A DNA stretch of 9,077 nucleotides from Pseudomonadota bacterium (GTDB taxonomy: Bacteria > Pseudomonadota > Alphaproteobacteria > Rhizobiales > Beijerinckiaceae), in contig JAKANG010000022.1 of assembly GCA_021812505.1 (NCBI GenBank), positions 1-9,077 of the forward strand. Direction: 5' to 3'. The position numbers and the translations under genes were made by a program. The notes beneath the pieces are model-generated. The model saw nothing but the letters and a program-made list of their open reading frames with translations. It had not been told where the DNA came from and did not search any database. The first letter of the stretch is position 1. The number at the start of each line of letters is the position of its first letter. This document shows, in pieces, positions 6,242-9,077 of the stretch.

Positions 6242-7870
6242 ATGCGCCTGTTCAGCCTGATTCTTGCGCCCCGCTACATGCCGTTGCTGCTCAGCATCGT
6301 CTTTTTCGCCTGGACGCTGAATGCGATCGCGCATCATCCCGCGCGGGCGGATCTGCTCGCCTTGCCTCTGGTGTTCTTCGGCGGCCTGACGACGGTCGGA
6401 ATCGGCGATCTGTTGCAGAAGCGCCATTCCGTTCTGCGCAATTATCCAATTCTCGCCCATCTGCGCTTCATCCTGGAGGAAGTCAGGCCCGAGATCCGGC
6501 AATATTTCTTCGAAAGCGAAACCGATGGCGCGCCCTTCAGCCGCGACCGCCGGGCGGTGGTCTATCAGCGCGCCAAGATGCAGCTCGACAAGCGGCCTTT
6601 CGGCACGCAGCTCCCGGTCTATTCTGAAGGTTTCGAATGGCTGCTCCATTCCCTGAGTCCGCGCCCGGTGGCGAAGGATCCCTTCCGGATTGTCGTCGGC
6701 GGGCCGGAATGCCGCCAGCCTTATTCGGCTTCGGTGCTGAATATTTCCGCCATGAGCTTCGGCTCGCTGAGCGCCAACGCCATTCGCGCGCTCAACGCCG
6801 GCGCCCTGAGCGGGGGCTTCGCTCATGACACCGGCGAGGGTGGGTTTTCGCCCTATCACGCGGAGAAGGGCGGCGACATCATATGGGAGATCGGCTCCGG
6901 CTATTTCGGCTGCCGCACGCCCGAGGGCGCCTTCTGCCCGGAAAAATTTGCCGCGACGGCGCAGAATCCGCAGATCAAAATGGTCGAGATCAAGCTGAGC
7001 CAGGGCGCAAAGCCTGGGCATGGCGGCGTCCTGCCGGCGGCCAAGGTGACCGCCGAGATTTCGGCCATTCGCGGGGTGCCGATGGGGCAGGACTGCGTCT
7101 CGCCGCCTGGCCACAGCGCCTTTTCGACGCCGTTGGAAATGATGGCATTCATCCGCCAGTTGCGCGAGCTTTCCGGCGGCAAGCCGGTAGGCGTCAAATT
7201 CTGCCTCGGCCAGCCGATCGAGTTTCTCGCGCTCTGCAAGGCGATGCTCGAAAGCGGAACCGCGCCGGATTTCATCGTCGTCGATGGCAAGGAGGGCGGC
7301 ACCGGCGCCGCGCCGCCCGAATTCATGGACCATCTCGGCATGCCGATGCGCGACGGCCTGACCTTCGTGCATAATGCGCTGGTCGGCGCCGGCCTGCGCG
7401 ATCAGGTGCGGATCGGCTGCGCCGGCAAGATCCTCACGGCTTTCGATATGGCCCGCGCCATGGCTATGGGCGCGGATTGGTGCAACAGCGCGCGGGGCTT
7501 CATGTTCGCGCTCGGCTGCATCCAGTCCTTGTCGTGCCACACGGACGCCTGTCCGACCGGGGTCGCCACCCAGGATCCGCGGCGCGGGCGCGCCATCCAT
7601 GTGCCCGACAAGACCCAGCGCGTCGCCAATTTTCATCGCGCGACCCTGCATATATTGGCTGAACTGACCGCCGCCGCGGGACTCGATCATCCCAACGAAT
7701 TCACGCTCGACCATTTCCGCCAACGGGTCTCGGAGAGCAGCGTCTTGAGCTTCGCGGACCTCTATCCGGCTCTTGAAGACGGCGAATTGCTGTGCGGCGC
7801 GAGCGACCCGAGACTGGCGGCCTTGTGGGAGCGGGCGAGGACGGACTCGTTCGCGCCGCGCGCGTCCTGA
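6242..7870 (+). CDS. membrane-anchored FMN-binding glutamate synthase family protein
   Basis: The product has 542 residues from the ATG at 6242, preceded by AAGGAA (6231-6236) at 5 bases; an ATG at 6197 would add 15 poor-quality residues. Two hydrophobic stretches (about 12-30 and 38-55) anchor the N-terminus in the membrane. Residues ~150-480 match the FMN-binding central domain of glutamate synthase (Glu_synthase, PF01645): SAMSFGSLS (169-177), GEGGFSPYH (198-206), KLSQGAKPGHGG (251-262), VDGKEGGTGAAP (347-358), GCAGKILTAFDMARAMAMGAD (392-412). Cys426, Cys432 and Cys437 in the C-x5-C-x4-C pattern before PTGVATQDP match the 3Fe-4S ligands of GltB. There is no amidotransferase domain and no GltD partner, so ordinary glutamate synthesis is unlikely. 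B. subtilis YerD is a comparable stand-alone protein. The substrate and electron partner are unknown. Confidence 0.88.
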   Translation: MRLFSLILAPRYMPLLLSIVFFAWTLNAIAHHPARADLLALPLVFFGGLTTVGIGDLLQKRHSVLRNYPILAHLRFILEEVRPEIRQYFFESETDGAPFSRDRRAVVYQRAKMQLDKRPFGTQLPVYSEGFEWLLHSLSPRPVAKDPFRIVVGGPECRQPYSASVLNISAMSFGSLSANAIRALNAGALSGGFAHDTGEGGFSPYHAEKGGDIIWEIGSGYFGCRTPEGAFCPEKFAATAQNPQIKMVEIKLSQGAKPGHGGVLPAAKVTAEISAIRGVPMGQDCVSPPGHSAFSTPLEMMAFIRQLRELSGGKPVGVKFCLGQPIEFLALCKAMLESGTAPDFIVVDGKEGGTGAAPPEFMDHLGMPMRDGLTFVHNALVGAGLRDQVRIGCAGKILTAFDMARAMAMGADWCNSARGFMFALGCIQSLSCHTDACPTGVATQDPRRGRAIHVPDKTQRVANFHRATLHILAELTAAAGLDHPNEFTLDHFRQRVSESSVLSFADLYPALEDGELLCGASDPRLAALWERARTDSFAPRAS

Positions 7871-7883
7871 CTTTTCCGGTCAG
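7867..7883. repeat. small inverted repeat spanning both convergent stop codons
   Basis: CTGAC (7867-7871) and GTCAG (7879-7883) flank a 7-base loop. The left arm contains the TGA of the glutamate-synthase-like gene (7868-7870), the right arm the stop of the 183-residue gene (7880-7882, complement). It could be a minimal transcription stop or mRNA 3'-end structure for both genes, but the 5-bp stem is short. Confidence 0.25.
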
Positions 7884-8431
7884 TCCTTCTTTCGCAACGC
7901 CATGGCGAGGCGCGGTTCTGCCTCTTCCGCCGGTTTGCCCTGCGTGGCGCGCGCCCGCCGAGCTGGCCTCGCGAGCAAGCTCGTCGCCAGATGCTTAACG
8001 ACCGCCTTGGTCAGCGCGGCGAAGAGCAGGGCGAAGGCGGCGCCCGATCCGGCGGCGATGATGCCGAGATTGAAGCGCGTCGTATCGGTTTCGTTTTGAA
8101 AGGCGCCAAGATGGGGCAGGAAAAGGCGGAGCCCGATGCAAAAGCCGGCGGCGCCGATGAGGCTGTTCAGGATCCGGCCAAAGCCGCGCTCCATGAAGGC
8201 CAGGTCGCTGAGGTAGCCGAATGGGAAGGAGAAGGCGACGAGGGCATAGATGAAAAGATGGCGCCAGTCGCCCGAAAGATTCCCGAAACCGATCCAGTCG
8301 GTCAGCCCGTCGAAGAACGCAAAGACGCCTTGTTCGTTATAGCCGCGCGCCCAGGCCGGATCGACGCTCAGGCCCGCCATGGCGAGGCCGGCAAGCAGGG
8401 ACGCGGCGGCTGGTAACGGCTTCTTCGACAT
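7880..8431 (-). CDS. hypothetical membrane protein with signal peptide, 183 residues
   Basis: I do not recognise the family. The N-terminus looks like a Sec signal: basic KK, hydrophobic 8-22, then DPAWA with an A-x-A cleavage site after Ala28. The mature part has three likely membrane segments at about 57-72, 90-106 and 122-142, and an aromatic-rich stretch before the first (FAFFDGLTDWIGFGNLSGDW, 37-56). The C-terminal 30 residues are charged and disordered-looking, ending RKKD. The ATG at 8431 has only a weak purine-rich GAGA upstream. A long plus-strand frame overlaps it but is low-complexity Glu/Gly/Arg, so the minus strand is preferred. The gene converges on the glutamate-synthase-like gene with 9 bases between stops, and follows the ETF-QO gene on the same strand across a terminator. 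Function unknown. Confidence 0.68.
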   Translation of the reverse strand: MSKKPLPAAASLLAGLAMAGLSVDPAWARGYNEQGVFAFFDGLTDWIGFGNLSGDWRHLFIYALVAFSFPFGYLSDLAFMERGFGRILNSLIGAAGFCIGLRLFLPHLGAFQNETDTTRFNLGIIAAGSGAAFALLFAALTKAVVKHLATSLLARPARRARATQGKPAEEAEPRLAMALRKKD

Positions 8432-8552
8432 ATTCGCGTCTCGCGTCTTTACCTTTGGGCGTTGGGCAGGACTAGCAGGCTTCCTTTGAGATTCCGTAAA
8501 GAAATACGCGAGGCGCGCGCTTCCGCGCTCCGAAAAAGATCGTGCGACGATG

Positions 8553-8569
8553 AAAAACCCCGTCGGGGG
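8553..8569 (-). terminator. rho-independent terminator of the ETF-QO gene
   Basis: On the minus strand a run of five C, the loop GAC and GGGG form a short, all-GC stem followed immediately by TTTTT. It lies 13 bases after the ETF-QO stop codon (8583-8585). The position, GC stem and T-tract are typical of an intrinsic terminator, although the stem is only 4 bp. Confidence 0.6.
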
Positions 8570-8582
8570 AGCGCCTTCGGCC

Positions 8583-9077
8583 TCACATATTGGGATAATT
8601 CGGTCCGCCGCCGCCTTCGGGCGTGGTCCAGGTGATGTTCTGGGCGGGGTCCTTGATGTCGCAGGTCTTGCAGTGGACGCAGTTCTGCGCGTTGATCACG
8701 AAGCGCGGGTCGGTCTTCGCCGCCTCGTCGCCATAGACCACTTCATAGACCCCGGCGGGGCAATAGAGCCGCGCGGGCTCGCCGTAGACCGGCAGGTTCT
8801 TCGCCACCGGAACGGTCGGGTCGGCGAGTTGCAGATGGCAGGGCTGGTCTTCCTCGTGATTGGTGTTGGAGAGGAAGACCGACGACAGCTTGTCGAAGGA
8901 GATCACGCCGTCGGGCTTCGGATAGACGATCGGCTTGACCTTGGCGATCGGCTTGAGGGTGGCGTAGTCGGGCTTGCCGTGCTTCAGCGTGCCAAACAGC
9001 GTCAGCCCGAACAGATCGTTCAGCCACATGTCGGCGCCGCCGAGCGAAATGCCGATATAGGTTCCGAGCTTCGACCA
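8583..9077 (-). CDS. electron transfer flavoprotein-ubiquinone oxidoreductase, C-terminal part (partial)
   Basis: The frame is open to the right edge of the window, giving the last 164 residues; the internal ATG at 9029 is not the start because the frame continues upstream as WSKLGTYIGISLGGAD. The segment matches the ubiquinone- and 4Fe-4S-binding C-terminal domain of ETF-QO: YPKPDGVISFDKLSSVFLSN (52-71), NHEEDQPCHLQL (73-84), LYCPAGVYEVV (104-114), NCVHCKTCDIKDP (132-144) and PEGGGGPNYPNM at the very end. The four cluster ligands are Cys106, Cys133, Cys136 and Cys139. The enzyme is a peripheral inner-membrane protein that passes electrons from reduced ETF, fed by acyl-CoA and other dehydrogenases, to ubiquinone. 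The FAD-binding N-terminal domain lies outside the window. All visible signature residues are intact. Confidence 0.95.
   Translation of the reverse strand, partial: WSKLGTYIGISLGGADMWLNDLFGLTLFGTLKHGKPDYATLKPIAKVKPIVYPKPDGVISFDKLSSVFLSNTNHEEDQPCHLQLADPTVPVAKNLPVYGEPARLYCPAGVYEVVYGDEAAKTDPRFVINAQNCVHCKTCDIKDPAQNITWTTPEGGGGPNYPNM

Noticed and set aside
6200..7723. 507-codon open frame on the minus strand opposite the glutamate-synthase-like gene
   Set aside because: The plus strand encodes a clear family with intact FMN and 3Fe-4S motifs. The minus product is His/Arg/Ala-rich without domains, as expected from antisense frames in GC-rich DNA.
7991..8416. 141-codon plus-strand frame opposite the 183-residue membrane protein
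   Set aside because: Low-complexity Glu/Gly/Arg product, whereas the minus strand shows a signal peptide and coherent hydrophobic helices.

Overview
The window looks like a chromosomal segment of a high-GC alphaproteobacterium, most likely a member of the Hyphomicrobiales (rhizobial/methylotroph-like lineages such as Beijerinckiaceae or Methylocystaceae). This placement is inferred from GC-rich codon use, Tad-type minor pilins, a Hint_2-type secreted protein and an ETF-ubiquinone oxidoreductase. The genus cannot be fixed by eye. No tRNA, rRNA, CRISPR array, insertion sequence or integrase was seen.

Layout. Positions 2-978 (+) hold the end of a Tad pilus minor-pilin cluster: the last 29 codons of a TadG-like protein, then two small TadE-like pseudopilins joined by an ATGA overlap. 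Next on the same strand is a COMT-type O-methyltransferase (1059-2057) with a TTG start set by a strong Shine-Dalgarno. A non-coding stretch of about 320 bases follows, with a hairpin, a perfect extended -10 promoter and a GC-rich structured leader. It leads into a 581-residue protein (2377-4122), the most unusual gene here: a zinc-protease-like N-terminal half with a HEISE motif, a Hedgehog/intein-type (Hint) domain, and a C-terminal beta-rich domain.

From 4144 to 6073 (-) lie an MFS transporter and, 19 bases downstream of it, a fumarylacetoacetate-hydrolase-family enzyme of the acylpyruvate-hydrolase type. They probably form an operon that imports and cleaves a 2,4-diketo acid or related compound. 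Divergent from the transporter is a membrane-anchored, FMN/3Fe-4S glutamate-synthase-like protein (6242-7870, +). It converges, with only 9 bases between, on a 183-residue predicted membrane protein of unknown function (7880-8431, -). The window ends inside the 3' part of ETF-ubiquinone oxidoreductase (8583-9077, -), which has a compact rho-independent terminator at 8553-8569.

No single pathway links all the genes. The plausible functional units are the Tad pilins, the transporter-hydrolase pair, and the self-contained protease-Hint protein with its own promoter. The last is the best candidate here for undescribed biology.
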